Positions 19,822-28,287 of a DNA stretch of 64,000 nt are shown here, piece after piece. This DNA is from Rhizobium sp. R634 (GTDB taxonomy: Bacteria > Pseudomonadota > Alphaproteobacteria > Rhizobiales > Rhizobiaceae). The DNA is taken from contig NZ_LOKW01000009.1 of assembly GCF_002211305.1 (NCBI RefSeq), positions 1 through 64,000 on the forward strand, given 5' to 3'. Both the position numbers and the translations under genes were made by a program. The stretch's first letter is position 1. The number at the start of each line of letters is the position of its first letter. The notes below the pieces were generated by a model, which saw nothing but the letters and a program-made list of their open reading frames with translations, was not told the DNA's origin and made no database searches.

Positions 19822-20637
19822 ATGCGCGACCCCGGGAGATATCGCTTGGCATCGAAAACACGACAAGACATGGCGCTGCTTGCGGCCCGCGCCGGCCGCT
19901 ACCGCGAATATGCGCCGCCACCCGCCCTGCGGCGCCATTTCAGCCGCCTCTGGTCGCATAGGCTTGGTGACGGGCCGCCCGCAACGGTGGCGGTCGTGCC
20001 GGACGGTTATTGCGATCTTCTCTGGATCGACGGACGGCTGGCCATCGCCGGCCCCGACAGGACGGCCGCCTTTCCCCTCATTCGGCCGGATTCCACCGTC
20101 ATCGGCGCGCGTTTTGCGCCGGGCGCTGCGGCATCCTGGCTGAAGACGCCACTTTCGGCACTGGTCGGCCTTTCGGTGCCGCTCGCCGATATTGGCCGCA
20201 AGCACACGCGCGAATACGAGGCGCGGCTCCGGGATTGTTCCGATCCCGCCGCCGCAAGAACGCTGTTTGGCCGCCTGCTTGAAGAGGCCACGCGCGATGA
20301 GGAGGAACCACCCCGGGATGCGGCCGTGATCTTTGCCGCGGCCGACAGCGGCCATCCGCTCTCCGGTCTGTTTGGCCGGCTCGGCATGAGCGAAAGGCAG
20401 CTTCGCCGCCGCTGCCACCATCATTTCGGCTATGGCGCCAAGACCCTGGAACGCATCCGCCGCTTCCAGCGTTTCCTAGACCTCTGCCGCAGGCAGGGTG
20501 CGATGCCGCTTGCTCGGCTCGCACTCGAAGCGGGTTTTGCCGACCAGGCCCACATGACGCGCGAAGTCGGCGAATTCTCGACGCTGACCCCTACCGTCAT
20601 CCTCGACCAGCTCGGCATGCGGAAAAGGCCCGGCTGA
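19822..20637 (+). CDS. AraC-type helix-turn-helix regulator
   Basis: About 271 aa. The N-terminal domain (YREYAPPPALRRHFSRLW, VVPDGYCDLLWIDG) is the type found in DUF6597-like AraC regulators. The C-terminal HTH is seen in LGMSERQLRRRCHHHFGYGAKTL and LARLALEAGFADQAHMTRE. Starts at ATG 19822, TTG 19846 (GGGAG upstream) or ATG 19870 are all possible. It is divergent from gnd and followed by two small enzyme genes; the target is unknown. Confidence 0.8.
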   Translation: MRDPGRYRLASKTRQDMALLAARAGRYREYAPPPALRRHFSRLWSHRLGDGPPATVAVVPDGYCDLLWIDGRLAIAGPDRTAAFPLIRPDSTVIGARFAPGAAASWLKTPLSALVGLSVPLADIGRKHTREYEARLRDCSDPAAARTLFGRLLEEATRDEEEPPRDAAVIFAAADSGHPLSGLFGRLGMSERQLRRRCHHHFGYGAKTLERIRRFQRFLDLCRRQGAMPLARLALEAGFADQAHMTREVGEFSTLTPTVILDQLGMRKRPG

Positions 20638-20706
20638 CCGTTTTGTTCAAGACGCATCTGGTTGGCCTGTTATTTTCGCGAGACCAATATCAAGGACCTG
20701 CACATC

Positions 20707-21105
20707 ATGTCGACGATGCCCGCAAAAATCATCCACCAATCGATCGAGCGCGACTGGCGCGACGTCTACGAATTCGCCGGCAAGCCGGAGAACATGCCGC
20801 TCTGGGCCTCCGGCCTTGCGAGCGGCCTGGAGGCCGACGGCGCCGACTGGGTCGCCCAAGGCCCTCTCGGTACCATCAGGGTGAGCTTCGTTCCGGCCAA
20901 TGAATTCGGCGTGATCGACCATACGGTGACGATCGAATCCGGCCTCAGGGTTTATAATGCCCTGCGCATCGTGCCGAACGGCGACGGCTGCGAGGTCATG
21001 TTCACGCTGCTGCGCCTTCCCGGCATGACCGATGCGCAGTTTGCCGCCGATGCCGCTCACATAGAGAAGGATCTCGTCATGCTGAAAGCCCTGATGGAGA
21101 GATAG
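20707..21105 (+). CDS. SRPBCC (START-like) family protein
   Basis: About 132 aa. KIIHQSIERDWRDVYEFAGKPENMPLWASG is the usual start of polyketide cyclase/dehydrase-like SRPBCC proteins with a hydrophobic ligand pocket. AAGGA precedes the ATG at 20707; the frame is open from 20662. Its stop touches the ATG of the next gene. The ligand is unknown. Confidence 0.78.
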   Translation: MSTMPAKIIHQSIERDWRDVYEFAGKPENMPLWASGLASGLEADGADWVAQGPLGTIRVSFVPANEFGVIDHTVTIESGLRVYNALRIVPNGDGCEVMFTLLRLPGMTDAQFAADAAHIEKDLVMLKALMER

Positions 21106-21465
21106 ATGGCCGACAAATCAGAACACAATGACCGCCGCATTGACTACGTCGAATTCAACGTCGCCGACATCGCCGCCGCCAAAGCCTTTTACGGCTCGGC
21201 CTTCGGCTGGCGCTTCACCGATTACGGCCCGAACTACTGCGAATTCGACGACGGACGGCTGAAGGGCGGCTTTACCGATTTCGGCCCCGTGCGGCCGGGC
21301 GGCCCGCTCGTCGTCGTCTACGCCACGGATCTGGAAGAGGTGCTGACCTCGGTCGAAAGGGCCGGCGGCACGATCTGCCGGCCGATCACTGATTTTCCCG
21401 GCGGCCGCCGCTTCCACTTCCTCGACCGCGACGGCTACGAGCTCGCCGTCTGGGCGGCTGCATAG
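21106..21465 (+). CDS. VOC (glyoxalase/bleomycin resistance-like) family protein
   Basis: 119 aa. Starts RRIDYVEFNVADIAAAKAFY, the common beta-alpha-beta-beta-beta unit of vicinal oxygen chelate proteins, and ends GRRFHFLDRDGYELAVWA with a metal-type Glu. It directly abuts the SRPBCC gene. It may be an isomerase, dioxygenase-like or resistance protein; the sequence does not decide. Confidence 0.82.
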   Translation: MADKSEHNDRRIDYVEFNVADIAAAKAFYGSAFGWRFTDYGPNYCEFDDGRLKGGFTDFGPVRPGGPLVVVYATDLEEVLTSVERAGGTICRPITDFPGGRRFHFLDRDGYELAVWAAA

Positions 21466-21471
21466 GTCGGG

Positions 21472-22164
21472 TTACCGATCCATGACGATGAGGGCGCCGA
21501 TCACCGTGCCGCCCGCATCGCGCAACGGCGACATGCGACAGCGCACCTGCCGCGATGCGCCGTCGCCGGTCGCCCGCTCATATCTGTAGTCGATCTGCTC
21601 GCCGGCAAAGCAGGCGTCCAGCTTATGCCTGGCGCATTCGGCAAAACGTTCCTCGCCGATGAATTCGGAAATATGGCGGCCGATGAGCTCCATCGGCTTC
21701 CTGTCGAGGTAAGCGCTGTTGGCGGCGTTGGAATAGAGGTAGCGGTAGTCCCTGGTCAGCACCGCCACCCGATCCGGCAGGCTTTCGAGGATCGCCGCAT
21801 TGAGGAACTGGCCGTTGTCGGTGTCGGGCACATAGGCCGCCGGCGGCTCGATGCGCACATCCTGCGGCGAAGGCACCCGCCAGTCCGGCGCAAGCGTGCC
21901 GAAGTAGCAATCAAGCAGGTAGGAAAGCACTGCCGTGTGTTCCCTGACGCTGGCGCTGTCGTCGGCGTCCCGGGCGATGAGATGGCTGACGAACTGCAGC
22001 TGCATATAGACTTCGAGCAGATTCGTTGCCCGGCATGCCAGGATCGCCTCGACCAGCGGCTCGACATGCCGGTCGAGCGACATGACGCGCTGGTCGTCAC
22101 CCAGGCGTATGGCTTCTTCTATTTGCGTGCAACGCAAGGAAAAGGCTCGAAAAAGCTCCAGCAA
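21472..22164 (-). CDS. PAS domain protein
   Basis: 230 aa. The C-terminal half is a PAS fold (VAVLTRDYRYLYSNAANSAY, then PMELIGRHISEFIGEERF and GTVIGALIVMDR). The N-terminal half (about 110 aa) is helical and unrecognised; it ends with a Pro-rich linker. No kinase, GGDEF or HTH domain is attached, so it may be a stand-alone sensor that binds a partner. It is convergent with the VOC gene, 6 bp apart. Confidence 0.75.
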   Translation of the reverse strand: MLELFRAFSLRCTQIEEAIRLGDDQRVMSLDRHVEPLVEAILACRATNLLEVYMQLQFVSHLIARDADDSASVREHTAVLSYLLDCYFGTLAPDWRVPSPQDVRIEPPAAYVPDTDNGQFLNAAILESLPDRVAVLTRDYRYLYSNAANSAYLDRKPMELIGRHISEFIGEERFAECARHKLDACFAGEQIDYRYERATGDGASRQVRCRMSPLRDAGGTVIGALIVMDR

Positions 22165-22345
22165 GACGCCTCACTCCATTGTCCCAAGTGGCGTGCCCAG
22201 AATTGAGGTGGCCGCATTTCCCAAATGCGCCCTACAGTTGATTTTATTCGCGTATTGGTGGTGACGGGTAACATGAAGTGTACCCGGTTTCAATCCGAGA
22301 GCACCTGCCGCTTTTCACCGCTGATAAATGGGGGTCGATCTTTTC

Positions 22346-23278
22346 TTACGTGAGCGTCTTCTTGATCTGCCAGCGGTCGTGATACCAGAGCCACTGTTCG
22401 GGATATTCCCGCACCCAGCTTTCCACCTTGTCGTTCAGCAGTTGTGCGGCCGCCGGCAGGTCCAGATTACCTCTTTCGTCGCGCGGCATCTCCAGCCGCG
22501 GCTCGATTTCCAGCCGATAGCGATTCCCCGGCAGGCGGATGCAGCGCGCCGGATAGACCTCGCAATCGAACTGGCGCACCAGCTTCGGCAACAGCGGATT
22601 GGTCTTCACCTCGCGCCCGAAGAAGGTGCCTTTCAGCCCCTTGCCGAATTTCTGGTCGACGAGCACGCCCACCCCCTGGCCCGCTTCCAGCTGGCGCGCC
22701 AGCGCGAAGGAGGAGCCGGCATGAGACGGCACCAGCTTGCCCATGCGGGCGCTGCGGAAATCGAACACCTTCTTGGCGACGTAAGGGTTGTTCGGCGGCC
22801 GGAAGAGCACCGTCACCGTCAGCCCGAAGGCCGCACCCGCGACCGGCAGCAGCTCGAAATTGGCGGTATGGCCGGTGAACACGATGAAGGGGCGCGGATT
22901 GTCGCGCAGGTCGAGGAAGATCGGAATGCCCGACACCTCCACCCTGCCCGGCTCCGATTTTTCGGGATCGTAATCGAACAGCTGGTCGAGGAAGACATAT
23001 TCTGCCGCAAGTCTTCCCATATTGCCCCAGCTGGCGAGCGCTATCTCCTCGATCTCGGCCTCGCTCTTCTCGGGAAAGGCATTGCGCAGATTGGTCAGCA
23101 TCAGCCTGTGGCGGCGGGTCCGCCGGCCGAGGCGGCGCATCACCTTATCGGCAAAGCGGATCGCGCCATCGGCCGGAAACAGCTTCAGCAGGTTGAGGAA
23201 GCCGAACATCACCTGCGCCACCAGCCATTGCTGGAAATTCCTGAGCGCCAGGACGATCCGGGTGATGATCAGCTTCAC
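22346..23278 (-). CDS. lpxXL: Lipid A very-long-chain acyltransferase LpxXL (LpxL/HtrB family)
   Basis: 310 aa, inner-membrane acyltransferase of the LpxL/LpxM family. The catalytic HX4E motif is in FTGHTANFELL, and FRPPNNPYVAKKV is the substrate-positioning region. Being last in the acpXL cluster points to the enzyme that puts 27-hydroxyoctacosanoate on rhizobial lipid A. GTG start 6 bp after the dehydrogenase stop. Assignment as LpxXL rests on position; a lauroyl transferase is the alternative from sequence alone. Confidence 0.88.
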   Translation of the reverse strand: MKLIITRIVLALRNFQQWLVAQVMFGFLNLLKLFPADGAIRFADKVMRRLGRRTRRHRLMLTNLRNAFPEKSEAEIEEIALASWGNMGRLAAEYVFLDQLFDYDPEKSEPGRVEVSGIPIFLDLRDNPRPFIVFTGHTANFELLPVAGAAFGLTVTVLFRPPNNPYVAKKVFDFRSARMGKLVPSHAGSSFALARQLEAGQGVGVLVDQKFGKGLKGTFFGREVKTNPLLPKLVRQFDCEVYPARCIRLPGNRYRLEIEPRLEMPRDERGNLDLPAAAQLLNDKVESWVREYPEQWLWYHDRWQIKKTLT

Positions 23279-23284
23279 GTGCGC

Positions 23285-24313
23285 TCAATCCATCTTCAGG
23301 ATGATCTTGCCGAAGATCTGGCGCGTTTCCATCCGCTCCAGCGCCCGGTCGATATCGTCGAAGCTGACTTCGGTGTCGATGACCGGATGGACGAGCCCGC
23401 GGCCCATCTTCTGCATGGCATCCGCCATGTTCTCCATGCGGCAGCCGAAGGAGCCGAGCAGCTTCAATTGCTGCTGGAACAGCATCATCAGGTTCATTTC
23501 GGTTGATACGCCCGAAGTCGAGCCGCAGGTGACCAGACGCCCGCCGCGCTTCATGCAGAGCATCGAACCGGCCCAGGTATCTTTGCCGACATGTTCGAAG
23601 ACGACGTCGACGCCCTTCTTCTTGGTGAGCTTGCGCACTACGCCTTCGAAACGGTCGGTGCGGTAGTTGATGACGTAATCGGCGCCGAGCGCCTTGGCCT
23701 TCTCGATCTTGTCGTCGGAGCCGACGGTGGTGATGACGGTGCAGCCGATCTTCTTGGCCAGCTGGATCGCCGCCGTGCCGATGCCGGAGCCGCCGGCATG
23801 GACGAGGATCGTTTCGCCGGGTTCGAGCTTGGCATTGTCGAACAGCATGTGCTCGACCGTGCCGAAGGTGACGGGCGCCAGCGCCGCACCGATCGCATCG
23901 ACGCCGGGAGGGGCCGGAACGAGCAGGCGCGCCGGCAGATTGACCTTCTCCTGGGCGAAGCCGTCGAGATGGAAGCCGTGCACGCCGGAAACATGTTCAC
24001 AGAGATTGTCACGGCCTTCGCGGCAGGGGCGGCAGAGCCCGCAGGTGCGCGCGCCGTAAATCGAGACCAGCTGACCCGGCAGCACGTTGGCGACACCAGG
24101 CCCGATCGCTTCGACGACGCCGGAGGCTTCCGCGCCGATGACGAGCGGCATCTTGCGCTTGGCAAACGCCATGCCGCGCCAGCCCCAGACGTCGATATGG
24201 TTGAGCGCCACCGCCTTGACGCGCAACGTCACCTCGCCGGCGGCAGGCGCCTCAGGTTCCGGCAGGTCGGTGATCTCAAGCTTGCGGTCGTCGATCAGTT
24301 GCAGCGCGCGCAT
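23285..24313 (-). CDS. adh2XL: Zinc-binding medium-chain dehydrogenase of the VLCFA cluster
   Basis: 342 aa. MDR fold with Rossmann motif HAGGSGIGTAAIQLAKKIG. Four Cys in CGLCRPCREGRDNLC form the structural zinc site; the catalytic zinc Cys is replaced (NHIDVW), as in the quinone/enoyl reductase side of the family. That suits an enoyl-ACP reductase step in chain elongation, which is an inference. A palindromic repeat separates it from the ketosynthase gene. Confidence 0.85.
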   Translation of the reverse strand: MRALQLIDDRKLEITDLPEPEAPAAGEVTLRVKAVALNHIDVWGWRGMAFAKRKMPLVIGAEASGVVEAIGPGVANVLPGQLVSIYGARTCGLCRPCREGRDNLCEHVSGVHGFHLDGFAQEKVNLPARLLVPAPPGVDAIGAALAPVTFGTVEHMLFDNAKLEPGETILVHAGGSGIGTAAIQLAKKIGCTVITTVGSDDKIEKAKALGADYVINYRTDRFEGVVRKLTKKKGVDVVFEHVGKDTWAGSMLCMKRGGRLVTCGSTSGVSTEMNLMMLFQQQLKLLGSFGCRMENMADAMQKMGRGLVHPVIDTEVSFDDIDRALERMETRQIFGKIILKMD

Positions 24314-24344
24314 GATGTATAGTTCTTTCTTCTACGTGGATCGT

Positions 24345-24428
24345 CGTCATGCTCGGGCTTGTTCCGAGCATCTGCCAGCGGTCATTGAGTGACGCAAGTA
24401 GATCCTCGGGACAAGCCCGAGGATGACG
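24345..24428. repeat. Rhizobial palindromic repeat, family B, inside the lipid A operon
   Basis: Arms CGTCATGCTCGGGCTTGTTC and GGACAAGCCCGAGGATGACG, in the gap of about 150 bp between fabF1XL and adh2XL. It would form a hairpin within the polycistronic message. Confidence 0.85.
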
Positions 24429-24464
24429 TCAAAAACCACTTCGTCCCAAAATCAAGGAGGGTCT

Positions 24465-25751
24465 CTAAGCCGGTTCGAGCGCCATGACAAGGCTGGCATT
24501 CTGCCCGCCGAAGCCGAAGGAGTTGGAAAGCACGGCCGAAACCTGGGCTTCCCGCTTCTTGTTCGGCACGACATCGAGCACGATCGACGGATCGGGATTG
24601 TTGTAGTTGATCGTCGGCGGCAGCGTGCCCGTCAGCATCGTCTGCAGCGAGAACACCGCCTCGACCGCGCCCGCCGCCGTCAGCGTATGGCCGATCATCG
24701 ACTTGTTGGACGACACCGGAATGCCGACCAGCTTCTCGCCGAAGACGGCGGACATCGAGCCATATTCCATCTTGTCGTTTTCAGGCGTCGAGGTGCCGTG
24801 CGCGTTGATGTAGCCGATGCCGCTCTCGTCGATGCCCGCATCGGCAAGGGCCGCGCGGATTGTCGCGATCGCCGGACCGCCGTCCGGCGAAGACCGGGTG
24901 CGGTGGAAGCTATCGGCCTTGTCGCCGGCGCCTTTCATGATGCCGAGCACCTTGGCGCCGCGAGCGACCGCCGATTCCAGCGATTCCAGCACCAGCGTCG
25001 CAGCACCCTCGGCGATGACGAAGCCGTCACGATCCTTGCTGAACGGCTTGGAGGCCTTGGTCGGCGGGTCGTTCTGCGTCGAAAGGGCCGACAGCAGCGA
25101 GAAGCGGATCAGCGCTTCGGCGCTCAGCGATCCGTCCGTCGCAACCGTCAATGCGCGGTCGGTGCGGCCCTGGCGGATCGCCTCGATGCCGAGCTGGATC
25201 GCGGTCACACCAGAAGCACAGGCCGTAGACAAGGTCACAGGCAGGCCGCGCGTGCCGAACCGGTCGGCGAGGCGCTCGGAAATCGCGCCGAACAGGGCCG
25301 CCTCGTGGAAGGCCGGGTCCGGCCGCTGGCGCAGCGCCGTCAGGAAGCGCTCATAGGCATCACCGGGATGGTCGGCAGCCGGCGAACGGTCTGCAAGTTC
25401 GAAACGGGCGCTCCATTCCGGCTCGATCGGCGGCGCAGCAAGGAACAGCGGGCCGTTGAAATCGCCTGAAATGCCAGCGTCTGCCAGCGCCTCGATGGTC
25501 GTCTCGCGCGCAAAGGCGTAGGAGCGCTCGACGGCGTTCGGCACCGGAATGTCGATGAAATCGACCGTGCCGGCGATCCGTGTCGACAGGCCTTCCGTGG
25601 GAAAACGGTTGATCGCATGGATGCCCGAAGTGCCGGAAGAAAGCGCCGCCCAATTGTCCTTCAGGCCCTGGCCCAGCGACGTGATGATGCCCATGCCGGT
25701 CACTGCGACGATCGGCCGGCCGAGATGATCCTTGTAAGCGGAATCTGTCAT
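24465..25751 (-). CDS. fabF1XL: Beta-ketoacyl-ACP synthase, catalytic subunit of the VLCFA system
   Basis: 428 aa KASII-type enzyme. The catalytic triad is complete: Cys in LSTACASGVTAIQLG, His in YINAHGTSTPENDK and His in SNKSMIGHTLTAAGA. GAGGAGAGAT precedes the ATG. It lies 10 bp after fabF2XL. It should elongate acyl chains on AcpXL towards C28. Confidence 0.92.
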   Translation of the reverse strand: MTDSAYKDHLGRPIVAVTGMGIITSLGQGLKDNWAALSSGTSGIHAINRFPTEGLSTRIAGTVDFIDIPVPNAVERSYAFARETTIEALADAGISGDFNGPLFLAAPPIEPEWSARFELADRSPAADHPGDAYERFLTALRQRPDPAFHEAALFGAISERLADRFGTRGLPVTLSTACASGVTAIQLGIEAIRQGRTDRALTVATDGSLSAEALIRFSLLSALSTQNDPPTKASKPFSKDRDGFVIAEGAATLVLESLESAVARGAKVLGIMKGAGDKADSFHRTRSSPDGGPAIATIRAALADAGIDESGIGYINAHGTSTPENDKMEYGSMSAVFGEKLVGIPVSSNKSMIGHTLTAAGAVEAVFSLQTMLTGTLPPTINYNNPDPSIVLDVVPNKKREAQVSAVLSNSFGFGGQNASLVMALEPA

Positions 25752-25761
25752 ATCTCTCTCC

Positions 25762-26967
25762 TCACGCCTCTGCGGAAAGAACAGCGACGCCCTCGCCGCG
25801 CTGGTGTCCGACTGTCGTTACGACGGCGGTTTTCGTACCCGCCTTCATCGGCGCTTCATGAGCAGCGTCGAAGGGCGGAACCTTGGCCTTGGCATCGATG
25901 GCAAGGGCTGCGAGCGCCAGCCCCAGCGGGAAATGCGCCTCGATCGTGTGACCGGAAACGCCGCCGAAGCCGCGGATCGCAGCACCGGGAAGCTGATGCT
26001 CCAGCACCGCCTTTTCGCGGGCGGCGATCTCATGCATGCCGGTCGAGCCGGAGAAGATCGCCGTCGCCTCCGGCGGCAGCTCGGCGGCAGGCTTCAGCAG
26101 CCGCTCCATGCGCGCTTCGAAATTACCCGCAGCGCGATTGCCGCGGTCGCCTTCGACGGCGCTTATCGTCGCATAGATATGCGCGCCGCGCTCTTCCGCA
26201 TGCTTGCGCGATTCGAGCACCAGGAAGGCGCCGGCCGAACCGGTGATCATGCCGCCGCCCTCGAGGCCGGAGCGCGACCAGAGCGGCGCCCATTCGTCGC
26301 GCGTATGCGCGCCGATCGCTTCGGTGAGCAGGATCATGTCGGGCCGTTCGGCAGCAAAGGCGCCGCCGACGAGCGCATGGGTGGATTCACCCGAACGAAT
26401 GCGCCAGAACGCCGTCTCGACGGCGGAAACGCCTGAGGCTTCCTCGCCCATGAAAGTGCGGGAAGAGCCGGTGACCTTGTGAACGATGGAAATGTTGCCT
26501 GCCAGCAGGTTGGAAAGCTGCGCCAGGAACAGCGTCGGCCTCAACTCCGTCGTCAGCTTTTCGTTGAGCAGCAGCTCGCGGTCATTGCGCTTCAGGCCCT
26601 CATCGACGATCAGAGTATCGACATTGATGTCGCGCTCGCCGCCGCCGGCCGCCACGATCATGTCCATCGTGCCGCAAGCCTCGATATTGTCCTTGAAGCC
26701 GGCATCGTCGAGCGCCAGCCCTGCAGCGAAGACGCCGATGCGCTGCCAGTTTTCCATCTGGCGCTGGTCGCCGCGCTTGGCGATCTGCTGCGACCAGTCG
26801 ATCTCGGGCAGCGGATGCACCGGATAGGGCTTGAACTTCTCGGTCTCGACGATCGTCTTCGGCGCGCTTTCGGCCGAAAGCAGCGCGATATGCGCCTCCT
26901 TGCCGACGCCCTGACAGGTGACGATACCGACGCCCGAAATGACGACGTCGTTTGCAGCCTTGCTCAT
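25762..26967 (-). CDS. fabF2XL: KAS-like protein lacking the catalytic Cys (FabF2XL, chain-length-factor-like)
   Basis: 401 aa with a thiolase-fold ketosynthase sequence. Where FabF1XL has TACASGVTAI this protein has GEEASGVSAV, so the active-site Cys is Glu. The first catalytic His region (AHGTST) is replaced by FSGSTGMHE; the second His is kept (GHTIEAHFPLG). This pattern is that of a KS-beta subunit in type II polyketide synthases, which pairs with an active KS and sets chain length. The ATG overlaps the stop of the dehydratase gene by 4 bp. A heterodimer with FabF1XL is an inference. Confidence 0.88.
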   Translation of the reverse strand: MSKAANDVVISGVGIVTCQGVGKEAHIALLSAESAPKTIVETEKFKPYPVHPLPEIDWSQQIAKRGDQRQMENWQRIGVFAAGLALDDAGFKDNIEACGTMDMIVAAGGGERDINVDTLIVDEGLKRNDRELLLNEKLTTELRPTLFLAQLSNLLAGNISIVHKVTGSSRTFMGEEASGVSAVETAFWRIRSGESTHALVGGAFAAERPDMILLTEAIGAHTRDEWAPLWSRSGLEGGGMITGSAGAFLVLESRKHAEERGAHIYATISAVEGDRGNRAAGNFEARMERLLKPAAELPPEATAIFSGSTGMHEIAAREKAVLEHQLPGAAIRGFGGVSGHTIEAHFPLGLALAALAIDAKAKVPPFDAAHEAPMKAGTKTAVVTTVGHQRGEGVAVLSAEA

Positions 26968-27446
26968 CCAACCACTCCCTGCGCTGCGATCGCGTCGAGA
27001 AGCCCGACCTCGCCGGCGCGTTTTTTCACGATATCGCCGAGCGGCACCTCGCTGAAGGGCATGGTGCGCAGTTTCAGCTGCGCATCGCAGACCTTCTTGG
27101 CGCCGCTGGTGATCTTGGCCTTGGTGACCGCGAAACCCGACCCGTCATGCTCCAGCACCGCCTCGATGTCGAGCACGGCTTCGGGCTCGACAAAGGTGCG
27201 CATCTTGGCGCCGTCGACCGACATCAGGAAGGGCATGGCGGCAAAATTGGTGGCGGCAAGCACGAGCATGCCGGAGGCCTGCGCCATGGTTTCGATCAGA
27301 AGCACGCCGGGAACGAGCGGCATGCCGGGAAAATGGCCCTCGAAGACGGGGCTCTTGGCCGGCACGACGGATCGCGCCGTAAGCGTGCCCTTCTTCAGGT
27401 CCACCGCTTCGACGCGGTCAATCATCTGGAAATATTCCAGCAGCAT
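26964..27446 (-). CDS. FabZ-like 3-hydroxyacyl-ACP dehydratase of the VLCFA cluster
   Basis: 160 aa hot-dog fold. The active site His and Glu lie in FEGHFPGMPLVPGVLLIETMAQ, the classical FabZ motif. The ATG at 27446 follows GGAGGATCCGA; six extra codons upstream are possible. It removes water from 3-hydroxyacyl-AcpXL during chain elongation. Second gene of the operon after acpXL. Confidence 0.9.
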   Translation of the reverse strand: MLLEYFQMIDRVEAVDLKKGTLTARSVVPAKSPVFEGHFPGMPLVPGVLLIETMAQASGMLVLAATNFAAMPFLMSVDGAKMRTFVEPEAVLDIEAVLEHDGSGFAVTKAKITSGAKKVCDAQLKLRTMPFSEVPLGDIVKKRAGEVGLLDAIAAQGVVG

Positions 27447-27572
27447 TCGGATCCTCCGGCCCAACGGGCAAAATCCGCCCGCCGGTGACGCCTACTTAGA
27501 GCAATTCCAGGAAAAGTGCGAAGCGGTTTTCCGTCCGGAAGTGCGAATCTGAACTGATCTAGGAACGAAACC

Positions 27573-27602
27573 GCCCGGCCGCCATATCAAGGGCGGCAGG
27601 GC
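27573..27602 (-). terminator. Hairpin after acpXL
   Basis: GCCCTGCCGCCC pairs with GGCGGCCGGGC around TTGATAT, with one mismatch, starting about 24 bp after the acpXL stop. The following T content is low, so it may attenuate rather than stop transcription, leaving more acpXL than downstream message. Confidence 0.45.
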
Positions 27603-27625
27603 GTTCAAAAAAGACTGGTATGTGC

Positions 27626-27904
27626 TCAGGCCTTGGCTGCTTTGAGCTCGTCGATCTTGGCACAGAGGTTCTTCAGCACGAAATATTCTTCGGTGGAAAC
27701 CTTGCCTTCGTTGACTTCCTGCGTCCACTTTTCGAGCGGGATCTTGATGCCGAATTCCTTGTCGATCGCAAAGACGATGTCGAGGAAATCGAGGCTGTCG
27801 ATACCGAGGTCGTCGATCGTATGGCTCTCCGGCGTGATCGTGGCGCGATCGATCTCGCTGGTTTCTGCAATAATGTCGGCAACTTTATCGAATGTAGCGG
27901 TCAC
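27626..27904 (-). CDS. acpXL: Acyl carrier protein AcpXL
   Basis: 92 aa, acidic. The 4'-phosphopantetheine Ser is in [18 protein letters not shown]. The start is GTG at 27904 with GAGG 8 bases upstream, giving [12 protein letters not shown], the length expected for rhizobial AcpXL; the open frame to 28228 is not supported. AcpXL carries the growing 27-hydroxy C28 chain for transfer to lipid A. It heads the cluster that runs to lpxXL. Confidence 0.95.
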
Positions 27905-28145
27905 GCGCTGTACCTCATGAAATGACGATTTAAACCTCCTCATAGGCAAATCCATTTCAAAAGCCAATGCTTTCGTCCGGGCGTTGCGGCAATTTGGCAA
28001 TGAGGTGTTGCCTAAACAGCAATGGAACGGAGCATTTACAAGCGCCGAGGCGGCGGGCGAGGCCGCGTCCCGCCTGCAACACCCGGCGACCCGGCCGAAT
28101 CGAGATCCGCAGACGCCGCCGCAGCCCGCTGCCAACCCCAAAGAT

Positions 28146-28159
28146 TTGATCTGGATCAA
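28146..28159 (+). promoter_or_regulatory. Anaerobox 1 (FNR/FixK-type site)
   Basis: TTGATCTGGATCAA matches the TTGAT-N4-ATCAA consensus perfectly, 142 bp before the chosen fnrN ATG. Probably the upstream activation site of fnrN. Confidence 0.85.
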
Positions 28160-28177
28160 GTCGCGACAGTGAGGAAA

Positions 28178-28191
28178 TTGATAATCATCAA
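28178..28191 (+). promoter_or_regulatory. Anaerobox 2 (FNR/FixK-type site)
   Basis: TTGATAATCATCAA, again a perfect consensus, 32 bp (about three helical turns) after box 1. Paired boxes before fnrN are known in R. leguminosarum and R. etli, where FnrN first activates and then represses itself. The rest of 27905-28287 shows no gene. Confidence 0.85.
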
Positions 28192-28287
28192 GCCGCGCTG
28201 AAAGAAATCGGGATAGCCGAGCCCGCATCCTCGGCGTAATCGTTGGTGGAGATGCCAGGCATGTTGGGATTCGAAGGGATCAGGATA

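Noticed and set aside
27905..28228. 108-residue N-terminal extension of acpXL
   Set aside because: AcpXL is 92 aa in rhizobia and a GTG with a good ribosome site gives just that length; the extension would also cover the anaeroboxes.
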